Assembly (NCBI RefSeq): GCF_000247815.1
Contig: NC_021677.1
Location: 39,251,717 to 39,315,716 of the forward strand
DNA: 64,000 nucleotides
Source of the DNA: Ficedula albicollis
Lineage: Eukaryota > Chordata > Aves > Passeriformes > Muscicapidae
Direction: 5' to 3'
In this document: positions 39,762 to 53,900 of the stretch, one piece after another
Layout: each line of letters begins with the position of its first letter
Position numbering within the stretch: position 1 is the stretch's first letter
Made by a program: the position numbers and the translations under genes
Notes under the pieces: generated by a model
What the model saw: only the letters and a program-made list of their open reading frames with translations
What the model was told of the DNA's origin: nothing
Databases searched by the model: none

Positions 39762-40295
39762 CTAAAATAATAGAGTCATGTAAGTGCTAATTGTAATAGC
39801 AATACTATTAACAGCAAAATGAGTCTGCAAGACAAAAAGCTCCACATGGTATGTCCACTAAATAAAGTCAAATATCTCAGTTTAAATGAGGATAATTTTT
39901 TTATTTAAAAAGTTTAATTCAATTGTAGTGATTACTTGGATATGTAGAACAAAACTGACTCCTTTTACAAAGATAAAGTTTTGAAAAATCTAGAGGATTT
40001 AAAAATTGTATGGACTAGGTTTTAAAACCTAAAATAATAGAGTAATGTAAGTGCTAATTGTAATAGCAATACTATTAACAGCAAAATGAGTCTGCAAGAC
40101 AAAAAGCTCCACATGGTATGTCCACTAAATAAAGTCAAATATCTCAGTTTAAATGAGGATAATTTTTTTATTTAAAAAGTTTAATTCAATTGTAGTGATT
40201 ACTTGGATATGTAGAACAAAACTGACTCCTTTTACAAAGATAAAGCTTTGAAAAATCTAGAGGATTTAAAAATTGTATGGACTAGGTTTTAAAAC
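39762..40295. repeat. 267-bp two-copy tandem duplication
   Basis: Copy one is 39762-40028 and copy two is 40029-40295, head to tail. The unit starts CTAAAATAATAGAGT and ends GGTTTTAAAAC. Two substitutions are visible (TCATG/TAATG and AAGTTTTG/AAGCTTTG), so about 99% identity. It is AT-rich with no open frame of interest. Confidence 0.93.
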
Positions 40296-43200
40296 AAGTT
40301 AAGGTGCATGTAAGTAATACAAGTACAGAAAGAAAATTCAAATAAAAGGAAATTACAGCTCTTTATTCTGTTAGGATTAAAATTACATAAATGCTAAATA
40401 ATTAATAAACTAACTGACTAAGATTTCTATTTTTATGACATAAGTTAGTACATAGACAATTTTGACAGTTAATACCAATAGCAGTAGGAGAACAAAGTAC
40501 AAACCATAGTATTTAACCTAAAAAAGTTCTTCATATTGCTGAGTATAGATGCAATGGAAATAAATGAAAGATGTATTAAAAATAGCTACTACTTATTAAC
40601 TTTTCCTGAAGCCAATAAAATTGAAATGTAGAAACGTTAAGAGCGGAGGGGGAAAGGACTAGGAGAATTAAAATCCTTAAAATCTTTAAATCATCGCAAA
40701 GTCAATAAGGCCAATGGGGATTGAGAACACAACGAAAATCCCAACTGCACATGTAAAGTAAAAGAATGGATAAAACATATGTAAAATATGAACATTTTTA
40801 TATTAAAAAGAGCTGTGTTTCAACTATTACAGCTCTGACTGACTGGCAAACAGATATAAGAATAGTAAAGGCTGGAAAGCACGATCTGTACCATTTACCT
40901 CACTGATTCTCAAGAAAAACATGATGTCAGGGTCCTGATGGTAGGTGGTCTTTGAAGAGAATATGTTGATTTCACATAACACAGGCTCAATTTAAAGTGT
41001 ATGTGGAAATAGACAATGTACATCCAGAGCACAAACCACACGATATTACGTTTGTACACAGATATGTAACAGTGCAAATTCCTCCAAATTAAAGGTTAAA
41101 CTGGTCCCTGAGGAAGAGTAGTCTAGCCAGCCCCACAGCATTGTAATCATGTTACAGGCCCCAGAGGAAGTTAGAAGCCCTTGGGAAAATTGCCTTTTGA
41201 CTCCATTGTAGAGCAAGACTCTGCTGCCAGTAGCTGATTTTCCACAAGTGAGAATCTGTGTTTAAAAACAGTTTAATCCATTTTGCAGCAAGCACCACAG
41301 CCTAACTAAGATGAAGCTGGAAATGGTCAAAGCCTAGCTGCCTTATTCACATGCAACTGTTTCCCATGTTCTCACTAATAAAAATTCAGCCACTGTAGTT
41401 CTCCTTTTGTCATTTCACAGAGGACATACTGTGTTATACCTGCTATTGTATTACTTCTGAGACTGTAGCATCTGGAAATTTATATTTCTGATTGGTTTTT
41501 TTGTTGTTTTGTGGTTTTGTTGTGTTTGTTTTTTTTTTTATTTTATTTTTTTACTTTATCTCCCTTTGGAATTTTCCATTAAATGATCATTAAATAGAGA
41601 AATTGCTTGGCTGTCCCTCTTCTATTAGTTTCACAACTCCAGTTTGCTCATGTTTGTTTGGCTTCTTGAATTCCTGGCAACATCACATCCCACTCCAAGC
41701 AGCACAGGTGAAGGATGAACTTCTACTGGTACAATTCTCTGGGACACAGCAGCAGGGGACTCATCTAGTATCCTGGAAGGCAGAGGATTAATCTCTTCAA
41801 ACCATATCTACTTTTTGTGCTTGTCAATAGCAATCACACAACAAAGAGGGCTGCTGTATCCCGCTCTCAGAAGATGCATTTTCAATTTGGATCCCAAATG
41901 GATGAAGCACTCACTCTGCAACTTTAAAACATACATCTCATCTGAAAAGTGGACCAACAATCCCCCCATTGTCGCAATGTACCGACTCACCCTTCAGACA
42001 TACTTAATTTTTTCCATTGGCTTAACTCCCAACTCTGTGTTCTTGTTATACTTGTACAACTAAGTTTTAGCTACTGTCATTCTTAAATTGAGGGCAGCAG
42101 GCAGGTGTCCTGGACATCCTCCTGTTAGGCTCTTTTTTTGTCACCCCCTAACTTGATGCTGCAGACACCTAGAGCTGCCAATCCCTGGTCCCAGCCACAG
42201 TGTATGAGAACACTGTGAACTTAATGGCACCATTTGCTAGCAGCTGTGCCTCTAAATCAGCAGGAGAAAAACAGTATTTTGTGGTAACAGTGCCATACAA
42301 AACAACCCTAACCAGCACATGGCTACTTTATTCTGTCTATTCCTGAATCTCACTCTGTTCCTGATGTAAGCGTAGGTTGTAGTTCAACTTCTGGCAGTCA
42401 AATAATTACAGAGGGCTTCCAGTCTAGCCCTGGCAAGCTCCTTCCAAAGATCTAGAAACTCACTTCAAAAGAAACTGCCACACAGCATTTTCTCTAGCGG
42501 CTTTTCATTCAGTTTGGCATAGCAGTCATCTTTTCTGTCCAATTGTTTCTCAGCTAAAAGCACATCCTTTTCTCAACTGCCAGCTAATTCATTTAGTTGA
42601 GACATGCAGCCAACGTCACACTTTCCAACTTGCTTAAAACTCAGTCTTATAACACCTTCTCTCACATGAGGAATCATTACTGGGATTAAGTATAAAGTCA
42701 TACTTCCTTTGGATTTAGTCTCAGCAGAAATATTTGTCTGCTAAAGCAATAATTACCAAAACATATTAAAAAGGGATGTGAGAAAGTAAACATACATGTC
42801 AAGTAACTAATGATGTGAAGAAGCCTAACAATTCCCTTTTCAGTCACTAAATACAGCATATCCTCAATATTTGACACTCCTGTATAACTTTATCTAAATC
42901 TACTAAAAAGCTTTTGTTATAATGGCCTTTCATAAAGGTGCTAAGGATGGACCCAATGACGCCAGATGTTGAGAATTCTCAATTCCAGTTAATTCTAATG
43001 AGAGCTGAAAATATCCTGAATGTCCATCCCAGTTGCTAGTTAAAATCTCACAGTCACACTGGAATGCCTGAATCCTAGTAAAATTATACAAAAAGACATA
43101 CAGAGCACCAACTTACATCAGGTAGGTTCACCCTGTTTTCAATTCACTGTTAAAAATGTTGACGTTCCCTCTCTCTCCATGAGTCTGATCCTCTTCTACC

Positions 43201-46200
43201 TGTTTTCTCTCTCTGTTTTATTCCACTGCAGTGACCACGGAAAAGAACAGATTCACAAACTCATGCTAAAAAACTGAAATATCTTTCCATGCCATTCAAG
43301 CTTCACATTATTTCAGATGCCTGGCTCTCCCTGCACAATACTGTGAACTAAGTTTTGAGAATATGCTGGTATTACACAGTTACAGTTTTTAGAGGATAAG
43401 GAAGCAATATTTTCTACTGATCCAATTTATCTGAAATGTAATAATTTTCTCACCCTCACAGCAGGATTACAGAGACAGGCAGATTTGAATTCATACCAAT
43501 ATGAATTAGAAATCTAATATTAAAAGTAAAATAACAAAATGTATAGTTACAAGCTGCAGATAGTACATGGCAAATACAGCTAAATACACTATTTCCCAGA
43601 GATAAGTGAGGTTTTTCACCTACATTTCTATGAAAATGGGGAATACTGAAGCTTTCAGACTTCTTGCCTCTCCTACAGCTGGAAATAGTGATAGGAACTG
43701 TAAACTCAGTTTGGAGAAGTACAGACTGAGGGCATCTGCCTCAAATTATGTTGGGAGCAACTGTGACATAGTATGCTTGTGCTCAAATAGATGAATTTCA
43801 GTGCACTGCCAAGATTATGATTTCTAGTCTGTCTCAGTCTCTACCTCTATTTCTTTTGGCTCTAAGCAAGGCAGAACCAGAGACGCTATATGACCTTCCT
43901 AGAGAAATAAAAAGGGCACAGCCACAGAATCCAGTTATCTCAGTTCAACTAGTTCACATGCGTCCGCTGAACCATGGTAACTGCCTTTGTATCCATGCCT
44001 AGCCCTAGAAAGACTTGCTTGTTTGATTTGCAGGCCAAGCTATTGACAGAAGGCTAAACTGTAAAGCAGTAATAATATGTTGTTAACACTGAGCTTTTGG
44101 AATCTGAGCTAGAATTAAAATTGAGGATTGCTAAGCTCCTCATTCTGTACACTGGTTTCAAGGAACCCATGGAGCAGTACCAAGGAATACACCACACTTA
44201 CACTTGCTTCTCCCAAGAGTCTGATATGATATATCGAGAACTGAATGTGTACACAGTAAAGTGCTCCAAAATTACTCTCTAGTAACAGAAGTCCACTTAC
44301 TGACTGGTTTGGGTCCATCTAGCATGGATTTATTCCTGTGTTTATCTTTAAAAGAATGAGAAGCTTAACGGGGCTAATGGAGCTACTTAAGTGTGTAAGA
44401 CACTCCAAAATCACTACCCTAGTGTCCTTGCACTGAGGAAGCCTTAAAACTATGCTATTTATCGTGTGGGGTGGCATTCATCTCATCTACCACCTTAGGC
44501 AAAAAGTCAGGCAACTAGTCTAAGGAAACAATTTCCCACTAAACCAGGACAGATAAAAGTTTCATGGGAGAACATAATCCCTCACTTTAGATACCAATCT
44601 TAGGACAGTTTTGCACAAGATGCCTCTCACTGTGCAGTTTAATACAGGAAGCTTAGATAACTAGCTTAGACTAGACACTGAATTTATGCATGGATAAAAT
44701 TAAGGAAACCTCTAGAAACTCAAACCATGTGTGAAAACTTCAAAATGTAGAATTGGCCACTGAATGTAAAATTATATTAACCTCATCAAGACAGCCAGAT
44801 AAAGAGCAATAGAACTAAAGCAAACAGAACCACCAAAACCATTCATTGTTGATGTTTTGGTTTTATTTTCTATTTTTTTAAAACTGAGTGCATTTGAAAT
44901 CAATACTTCATTAGCAAGAATCATACATACATGTATACAAATCTACCACATGTATATTCTTTTTTTAATATATACTTTAAGTTCTTGTGATAACTACAAA
45001 TGAATACAGTTCTGCTTCTGTAAGAACATTCATTCCCAAAAAAAGTATGACTAAAGTGAAATAATTTTACATATAAAATTTCTCAGGACTCTGCTTTCCC
45101 TGTGAGAAATTTGGAAGGCAAAGAGAAACAATGGTTGTTTTCCCACCTTTTTCATTCCCATTCAACAAAACTGAACTGTTCCTTCTTTAGTAACAATTCA
45201 TATGCTGTGGATTAGCTACAAATACGACCTCCAAAACAAAAATCTAAAAAAGAGGAAAACTCTATTTTAATCTGATGTTTTTGAAGAAAACATTTATTCA
45301 AGAAACTTCTTAGGAATTAAAGCATTTGAATAACTGATGTACAACTGCAAGAAAACTGACTCTCATGCAGAACATTTCTAAATCAGAATATTTTATTTTA
45401 TATTTGGAAGAAAAATTTTGAGATTAATGAGTTTTTAATTTTTCTCCTTACCTTTTCTCGATGTCCATTTTTTTTTTTTACAGGTCTGGAGGAAAGAAGC
45501 AAGAGAGAAACACAAGGTATCCCCACATAAATTATTATACTGAAACCAAGAAGGTGCTGGTGAGGACCTATTTCAAAAGGTCTATATTAACTAACTTTTC
45601 AAGTCAAGATTGAAATACATTTTAAAAAAAGTATTGCTAAAAACTAAGAGAAACAATTCCATTAACTTATACTGATAAAGACACTAGTACTCAAGCTGCC
45701 AGCCTTTCACTGTTTTCCAGCATGAAGAATATCCAAAAAATAAGAATTGCAGGAGCTCATTGCCTTCTTGGTTATACCCACACCCAAGGGACCTCAGCAG
45801 CAAAGACAAAATCATGTGCCTTTTCTCAACAATTTGCATAATTCTGCTGTATTTGCAGTTGAGTATTTACTACAAATTAAGAATCTTTCTTTTTGCTAGG
45901 GAGCAGGTGGATATAGATACTCACATTGCTGCCAACATGGTAGGTCAGAATTTGTGCTATCACTGTTTTATACTGTAGCCTTGTTCCATTTCTTTGGATA
46001 CCCAGATACTACAGTAATATTATTAGAAATTAACATGAGAACAACACCTTAAGCATTTCATTTCATTATGTGTAAGTGGAGGTGAAGTACTGCTGCATAG
46101 TTAAAATTAAAAACATACTGGGCATGTGAACCTTGACAGTAGACTTGAGCCTGCTGTGATGTGATAAATGAATGAGCTGTAAATCCCTGCCTGTCTTTGG

Positions 46201-47133
46201 TTGGCATCCAACTGGAAATTGATCTCCCATCATTCTTCTTTAAAGCTTGGGTGTAACTCCAGAATGCTGGCCAACATTTCCTTTCTCAATAAAACAGGAT
46301 CAACACACCTAAAGATGTAAGAGTGCTACAACTGAACTTATGGCAGATGCCACATTTGCCTACTCACAGCACCACCAATAATGATGAATGCTACTTTGTA
46401 AAAGACTCCTCAGAATTGAAAAATAATATATAAAACAATTTTTAATATGCATGTATATACAAAATGGATTTTGAACCTAGGCAGTTTTGTTTTGGTGGGT
46501 CCCTTAACATATAAGCAGTAAAAATTACTGGGATGTTTTATATTCCCAGTTCCTCATAGAAATGGATTGGGAAAGCTGTTTCCAATACTTTGCCAGTCTA
46601 CATTTTAATAGGGAAAAATAACTGCTGATTATTATGAAACAATGAGCCACATTTCAAGTAATCCAGCCAATCAGTAGAAAGGATTTGAGGCCTTCTGGTT
46701 TATATTTGTGTGCAAACAGCTGTATTTAATTTTTTAGCCTCTTTGTTTTCCAAAGCTTTTTAACTTTTTGTCAGATAAAATCCCTGTTGTCATGGTGGCC
46801 AAGACACCAGCAAAATTAGGGTGGAGGAAGGGTGAGAGTTATAGTGGAATGAAAAGGCCCCTGGGTTGAAGTCTATTAAAAAATTATTTCCCAAAAATAA
46901 AATGAACGTGTAGAATAAAAATAGTTCACCTCTAGGTAAAATACTGACTCCAGAATACATTACTTGGAATTGTAAATACTGCTTATTGTTGTGTCTCAAA
47001 TCACATTGATAGCTGCTTGCTAAAAAGTAGTATAAAAAATACTCTATCACACCAACTCGACATCAGAAAATTCCTAACGTCCTTATTCTGCTAACAACTT
47101 ATAACTTCCTTGGGAAAGTGTTTGGATTTATCT
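40296..47133. other. AT-rich non-coding stretch
   Basis: About 6.8 kb with no gene or named repeat. T-rich runs lie at 41490-41553. Two plus-strand segments have convincing acceptor contexts: one at 43231 (see findings) and a 33-bp microexon-like segment at 45484. Small open frames of 60-86 codons are featureless. Confidence 0.5.
45484..45516 (+). CDS. Candidate 33-bp microexon
   Basis: A long pyrimidine tract (TTTTCTCCTTACCTTTTCTC, then an uninterrupted run of T) ends in ACAG at 45480-45483. It is followed by 33 bp, and then AAG/GTATCC at 45516/45517 as a possible donor. The length is a multiple of three and all three frames are open. In phase 0 it would encode a short basic peptide (VWRKEAREKHK). 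Microexons of this size exist in vertebrate genes, but poly-T plus CAG also arises by chance. There is no flanking exon in view to test it. Confidence 0.15.
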
Positions 47134-47245
47134 TAATAAAGCAGTTGGGGAAGAACGAACACTGGAAGAATTCCAGCTGCAGTACGTGCAGTTCTTTTAA
47201 TAAAGCAGTTGGGGAAGAATTCCAGCTGCAGTACGTGCAGTTCTT
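47134..47245. repeat. 64-bp tandem duplication with internal deletion
   Basis: TAATAAAGCAGTTGGGGAAG occurs at 47134 and 47198, and both copies end GTACGTGCAGTTCTT. The second copy lacks about 15 bp that lie between two AAGAA motifs in the first copy, which is the footprint of slippage between short direct repeats. Confidence 0.9.
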
Positions 47246-49845
47246 AAAAATTAAAAATAATAAAATAATTTCATGACTTTGTAGCAGTTTATTGCCTCTT
47301 TTGAGATTTACTTTAAAATTTAATAAGTTTTTTGCACTATAAAAACCTGAGTAGGGTTTCAGCAGGGTCAAAAAGTCTAAATCTAGCTGGCACTGCAAAT
47401 TAAAATGAGCTTGGTATTCCCAGTTCAGACCTCCTGGGACAGAAGTTAATGTCACAGAACTACTGTATACTGAGTATAAATCTCTGCTCCATATTCCAAG
47501 TACCCCATGCACTGGCCTATCATGCTGCCTTGATCAAACCTATATTTTAGTGTTATGGGAAGCTTTGATTAGGAAAGTCCCAAAAATAATTAAAAGACAG
47601 CAGCAACCTAAAAAAAAGAATACATCATGTTAGGCAATGGCCAGAAGTCTGAGCAGAGAGGGGCAGAAGTCAGAGGACAGTGCATGAATTCATGTGTGCT
47701 TTCAATCTCTTCAAAAAGCAGCCAGCCACTTCAGAGACCGTGGAGAACACCCAAAAGAAAACACTGGCATCTAAATTCGGTAGACCAAATTCAAAGGCTT
47801 GCTCAGAACTCTCCGACCTCCAGATACAGCCTTCTCATGGCAAACACAGAAAGCAGTTAAATTAACCTTTTAAATATTTTCTCCCTGATATGGCCCAAGT
47901 TGACCCTCAAATTCCATGGGATGTTTTGCTAGAAACTAATCAGAAATGCAAAACGTACTTCTTAAAAATTGTTTATGTTCTATGTAAAATTGATTTTTTT
48001 TTCCCCTTTAATACTCAAATTTGGTCCATCTGTTGAGAAAACAAAATATTCTAAATATATACAGAGAGTAGAACTGCTTCATTCCACTAGCTATATCCTG
48101 TGGTAGATGCATTTTCATCAGTATGTTTGTCTTGCAGACAAAATGAATGTCAGATGGTGGTTCTGAAAAAGGGCAGACCTAACTTGAGGTGATTAGTTTC
48201 AAAAACAGATTTTTATTCTTGATAAATTATTACCAAATACAATCATCTGTTGATTGAGGATATAAAACAGATTGGTCATACTATAACCCACAGGTTAAAT
48301 GAAAAACGGAAATAATAAGTTTATTTAACACAGTCTTGCATTAAGTTCCTGAGCAGTGCAAATCTAAGGCAAATAATTAGATTTCCAATTTAAAGATATA
48401 CATTTGTTAAATCAGACATTTCTTGAGGTCATCAATATCTTTATTCACTATCCACATGGTGTGCTATATATGCACACAGGCTTTTACAAATGTGTACAAA
48501 TATATAATTTTAACTTGTAGCCAATGATTCATACACTTTGTACAAGACTTATCAAATGGAAATGCCATTGACATTTTATTCAATAAAGCTGATAATCTAT
48601 TACATTTGTTGATTATTTTGTGAAGAAAATATAAGAAAACTGCTCATCTACAAAAATAAATTGTAGTTGAGTACTACAGAGAAAATTAAAGTGTTTCTTA
48701 CACTAGGAGCACTCCTAGAAGAAAAGAATTTTGACTTATTAAAAGCAACTCATAACAATAGTAGATACTATAATTAAATATGGGCATTTAAGGAAGAAAA
48801 TATGCTCCTCCAAAACCATCTTCTTTTCTCTTAAATCAATTATAGCTGCACTGTATTTAATATGAAGATGAAAAAAAAAAGTGGCCCTAAGTTTTCTCAA
48901 CATACATTTACACCTAAGTAAAACTTCTGATATACTGTCATATTTTCATTGGCTTCTTTCTATGACAGGTAGTTATCTAGGAAACATTTCCTACCTACAA
49001 GTTTCATGACAATGATAAAGTTATAGCCATGAAAAAAAGCCTTTCATATTTAGTTGTACAAACTTACAAAATGAATTCACAGAAATTTCCCATTCTTAGA
49101 GACAGTTCTGTGACAAGATTTTAAAAACAAAGCTACCTGCTGACTAAAAGTGTTTACCTTCTTTATGTTCCATTACCTGGAATTCTCCCACTAACCATAA
49201 AACTTACTTTGTTCTTCTGTTAAAACTCCTAAAATATAAATAAAAAGCTATATTTTGCTTCTGTTTTAGTGATTGTTCAAAATGTTCACATATTTTAGAA
49301 AAGCTACACCTCCACTTATGCTCCAGCTCTCAGTGCAGGTTTATTCTTAAAACATCCAACATTCATGCACATTTTTATCATACTGGAGCAAAAAGTAGAG
49401 AATTTTGCATTCTCAAGTAGATAGAACTATTTAAAGTGAAGAAAAATCAACATCACTAATTTTATTTTAAAATAATTCTGAGATTTTTAAAGCTTTCATA
49501 AACAGGTAAGTGGTTTTGGAGATTGCTTCTGAAGAGAGTCAATTGAATTCTGCACTTCCTGTAAAACACTTGAAAGTACCCAAGCACATAAAGTTGTAAA
49601 AAAAAGTTGTAAAAAAAGATGTGTAAATTACAATTTTAGGTTTGTTTGAGTCTTTTTTTTTCCCCCCAACGGCATGTAATTCTGCAGTAGGTGTCAGAAT
49701 TTTCCAAAATATGGCTGCATATTTTAATTAGTTGTATATTTTATTAGTTGCATTTTATTGTATATTTAATTGTTGTATTTCAATTAGTTAATGAAACTGC
49801 TACTGTTTAGAAAAGAATTTTGTTGCCTTTTTTTTTTTTTTATTT
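47246..49845. other. AT-rich non-coding stretch
   Basis: No gene or named repeat is seen. A short A-run/GTTG repeat (AAAAAAAGTTGT twice) lies near 49595-49618. A T13 run (49830-49842) lies directly left of the 555-bp duplication. Confidence 0.55.
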
Positions 49846-50955
49846 GTGCTATTCAAATTATGATAACAGTAACTTATTTATTTTATTCAATGGTTTTCCA
49901 TCTTCACTGCAAACTTTTTCCAGATGGGAATTAATGGAGATCCTAAGAAGTTTATCGTGGTTTCTAGCCAGTGGAATCTAAATATTTCTTGTACTGCCTT
50001 TTGAGTATCTTTTGTTCATTCCAAGTGCTATTACTCTGGATTTGATATAATTGACTCTTAAGCCTGAGTCTCCTCTGAATACCATCATTTAGTCCATAAG
50101 GCATGAGGCACACTGAAGTAAAGGGATCAGCAATCATCATTAGAACATCATTCATGTGAAGTTTAATTCTTCCCTCCTTATCAGACATCTGTATTTATTC
50201 TCCTGTTGCAGCCTTCTCCACACCCCACTCCCGATTTTTCGCATGGAAGAGGCTCCATGGCTCCTGTCAAATGCACAGGGGATTGACTGGTTCACAGTCT
50301 CTTTGGTGAAGTGTACTTTTGTGTATTCTGCTGTAAGGAACATGCAGGAGAGCACATACCTCTGACTATTATGGCATTTGCCATCTTTGTATTATGAAAC
50401 GTGCTATTCAAATTATGATAACAGTAACTTATTTATTTTATTCAATGGTTTTCCATCTTCACTGCAAACTTTTTCCAGATGGGAATTAATGGAGATCCTA
50501 AGAAGTTTATCGTGGTTTCTAGCCAGTGGAATCTAAATATTTCTTGTACTGCCTTTTGAGTATCTTTTGTTCATTCCAAGTGCTATTACTCTGGATTTGA
50601 TATAATTGACTCTTAAGCCTGAGTCTCCTCTGAATACCATCATTTAGTCCATAAGGCATGAGGCACACTGAAGTAAAGGGATCAGCAATCATCATTAGAA
50701 CATCATTCATGTGAAGTTTAATTCTTCCCTCCTTATCAGACATCTGTATTTATTCTCCTGTTGCAGCCTTCTCCACACCCCACTCCCGATTTTTCACATG
50801 GAAGAGGCCCCATGGCTCCTGTCAAATGCACAGGGGATTGACTGGTTCACAGTCTCTTTGGTGAAGTGTACTTTTGTGTATTCTGCTGTAAGGAACATGC
50901 AGGAGAGCACATACCTCTGACTATTATGGCATTTGCCATCTTTGTATTATGAAAC
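49846..50955. repeat. 555-bp two-copy tandem duplication
   Basis: Copy one is 49846-50400 and copy two is 50401-50955, head to tail without spacer. The unit begins GTGCTATTCAAATTATG and ends TTGTATTATGAAAC. I count two substitutions (TTCGCATGG/TTCACATGG and GGCTCC/GGCCCC), so over 99% identity. The short frames inside occur twice for this reason, and none resembles a known protein. It is the largest duplication in the window and could be real, recent or an unmerged assembly overlap of two haplotypes. Confidence 0.94.
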
Positions 50956-53900
50956 AAAGATTGCAAGTAAAATTATACAAATAAACTTATATCAGACAGG
51001 AAAGCTGGAATAAACAGCATGAGTGGTAAAATTTAAAAAAGCATCCAAAGTCTTCATCTCTTTCTCTCCCCATATTCGTAACAGGCAATAAAACAAACCT
51101 CTACAATATCAATGACTGACAATTAATATCAGTCAAGTAGGAGCTCAGGGAGTATTTCTCAGCATTTGCTGCTCAGAAGAACAGAGTTCCTTCACCGAAA
51201 TGGAGTCATCATCTTAGTTCAGTACCTTTCCGGGGAACCTGCAAATTAATACATGGACTAATTTTATAGTTTTCCTGAATATTTCCTAACTATTTAACAA
51301 TCTACCAATGTACTGTCTTTACATGGCATCGTAATGAAGTTTAAATACGGATTTTCTATTCTAAGGATTTTCTATAAGTGTTTTCTATTCTTCCTCTCCA
51401 CTCTCTCTCAAACGCTTCCTAAGCTTAGTTATGATTATGGCCTTACCTTAGCCAGTAATTTTCACAAAATATCAGTATCATTGCTGCAAAGACAAATTTA
51501 ACCATGCTTAACTTAGCAAATAAATCACTTGAACACAACATTACACAGCTCCTGAGGATCATAAAGTAGGTCTAGCACGGAGTTGTCACTAAGAAACAAA
51601 GACAAATTACATTTCCACTAACCAAATAACTTCCTATCAGTGGGCTCAGCTGTGACAACAGAAATGTTTGTCTTCTCTTTTTCTGCCCTAGGACTAAGAG
51701 CCAAAAGAATGCTCAGCCACCACTGTGGATGGTCCCACAAAGAAGCTCACTCTCCGACTTTTCCACATTGAATTTTTGGTTTTGTTTTTATTTAGTATGC
51801 TCCAGACAGCATTTGTTTCATCTATCACCTTAAGTAAGGTGAACAACTGGCAAAGTCTGCACCTGCCTCACATCTCATAGAGTGAGATTATGCAGTGTGC
51901 TGGTTAAGTATGTATATGTTTTTCTGCCAGGGATGAAAGTATGCAAGAATGTCACTCCTCTATGATTGAAAAACAAAAAATTAATGTACAACTCTTTCTT
52001 CCTCCAGGCAATGTCAGTGAAACTCAAAACAATTTTTTATTCTCTAGCACCAGCAGAGTGTGTTCACATCTCTCTGAAAAGGAGATCTGTGTGAGTCTTC
52101 TAAGTATCTGAACAAAGGTTTTACAACTTTTAATGAAAAACAATTACCAAAAGCACAGTCCACTTTAATGAAAATTTCCTCTTTAGCACTCTGGGTTCCA
52201 AAAGTGTCCTGGCTTTTTTCCTTCCTGGCTCTGGGCAAAGAAAGAAACTCTAAAACATAGGTATCAACTAAGTAAAAACAGGACAAGATTTACTTGTTTG
52301 TTTGTTTTGAGGGCTGTTTGTGCAATAAAAGACCCCATATGGGAAACTAAGAACCCTCAGATCCTGGCTGAGACAACTGCAGAGTGATAAACTGCAGGCA
52401 GAAAGAATGGAAAGGGATTTCAGAGGACAAGATTTAAAAACCCACCAAGTTTAGGCTTCCTCTTGGCATACACAAGTTAGCTGAGGGATCTGAAAAAGTC
52501 TAGAGCTTCAGGGGAGCCTAAGAATAATCACCAGGGGAAGATCACACTCTCTTTTCACCTAACGTCCTTTTACAGATGTAAGGAATTAAAGTTAGGGACT
52601 TAGATCAAAATCAGAGCTATTTTCTGCAGTTCATCATGTAATTGAAGAAAGTAAAAGCACTCAAAAAATCTCCCAACCTTGACTGATATACAAATAACAA
52701 AGTAGTAGAATGAACGGTGTCCCTGTATCACACCATTCTCTTTGCATGCAAAAAAATTTCCAGAGTGTCAAAGAAGAGCAGCTGCTCTTTTCACTAACCA
52801 GCTCAGGACTTTTTTTTATTGAAAGCCATTTTACATTCAGAAGGATGATGGGTTTTCAGAGCCAAAGGATCAATAGCCTATTTCCTTTTAATTTAGTGAA
52901 AGGACAATTTTATCATGGTTGAATGCATAAATAAAGATAGGAAATAGCCACTTACAGTAGCTTATCTTTATTAACCACTTGCTTGAACATCAACATGTAA
53001 TTTTTGCTTTAGTTATGTTTGAAAGAACTGGTCTTCACAAAAACAAATTAACAGGAAGATGTCTTGGACAGCATTGTCAGGATATCTATCAATACACCGT
53101 GCAACTGCAGTGAATATACGTTGTTTCTATCATTTGGCATATACATGGATTTATCACAGCAGTGATATTGGGTGCCATAAAGTTTTAACTATACAGGTAA
53201 TTTCTCCACCTCATCCTATAGAGATGCTTTTCTAGATAATTAATCCTCCAGAAAGAATAATTTCCAGGTTCTAGAGATCATTTACCTTCCTCAAAAGCAT
53301 AAAGATACCCTGGTAAATCCATTCATAATATTTTAGAGCCTTTCAGCCTTTTGCTGTCAGCCTTTCCATAGCTACACAGGAAAATCAGGGCACAACACAC
53401 ACAGTGGTTATGAGAAACAAAACAGGATCACCCAGAGCCCAACAGCCAGCCAGTGCAATGGCAGTGAGCATGTGCTTGGTGAAACCCTGGCTCCGAGACA
53501 GTGACACTGTAGATCTCTTCACTGAGCTCAGCTACCTGCCTGCCTTTACCCATTCTGGACTTTTCAGCTCTGCTCCAAACCGTTTCTCCTCTTGTTGGGA
53601 TAATAGGGCGGTGCTTTTTCTATCAAGGAAAAACCCAGAGACACCCGCTGACACTGAAGATGAAATGAGCTGGCTGTTGTGCAATCAGAACACATTCATG
53701 TTTCCTATACAACAAATTCTCATTGATTGAAGTTATGATGCAGCTACCTTGATAACCTTGAGCTCCCCAACTAATATTTTCATTTGATGTGTAGGAGATG
53801 CGATTAAAATCCTGCTAAGAGCAGGATAATATGTAATTATTTATTGCAAAATGATCTGAAGACAAAAAAGGCCAAAATGCAAAAAACTATAGTATTGGTT

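Noticed and set aside
47099..47512. 137-codon minus-strand frame
   Set aside because: It crosses the 64-bp tandem duplication, part of the predicted peptide is repeated for that reason, and no domain is seen.
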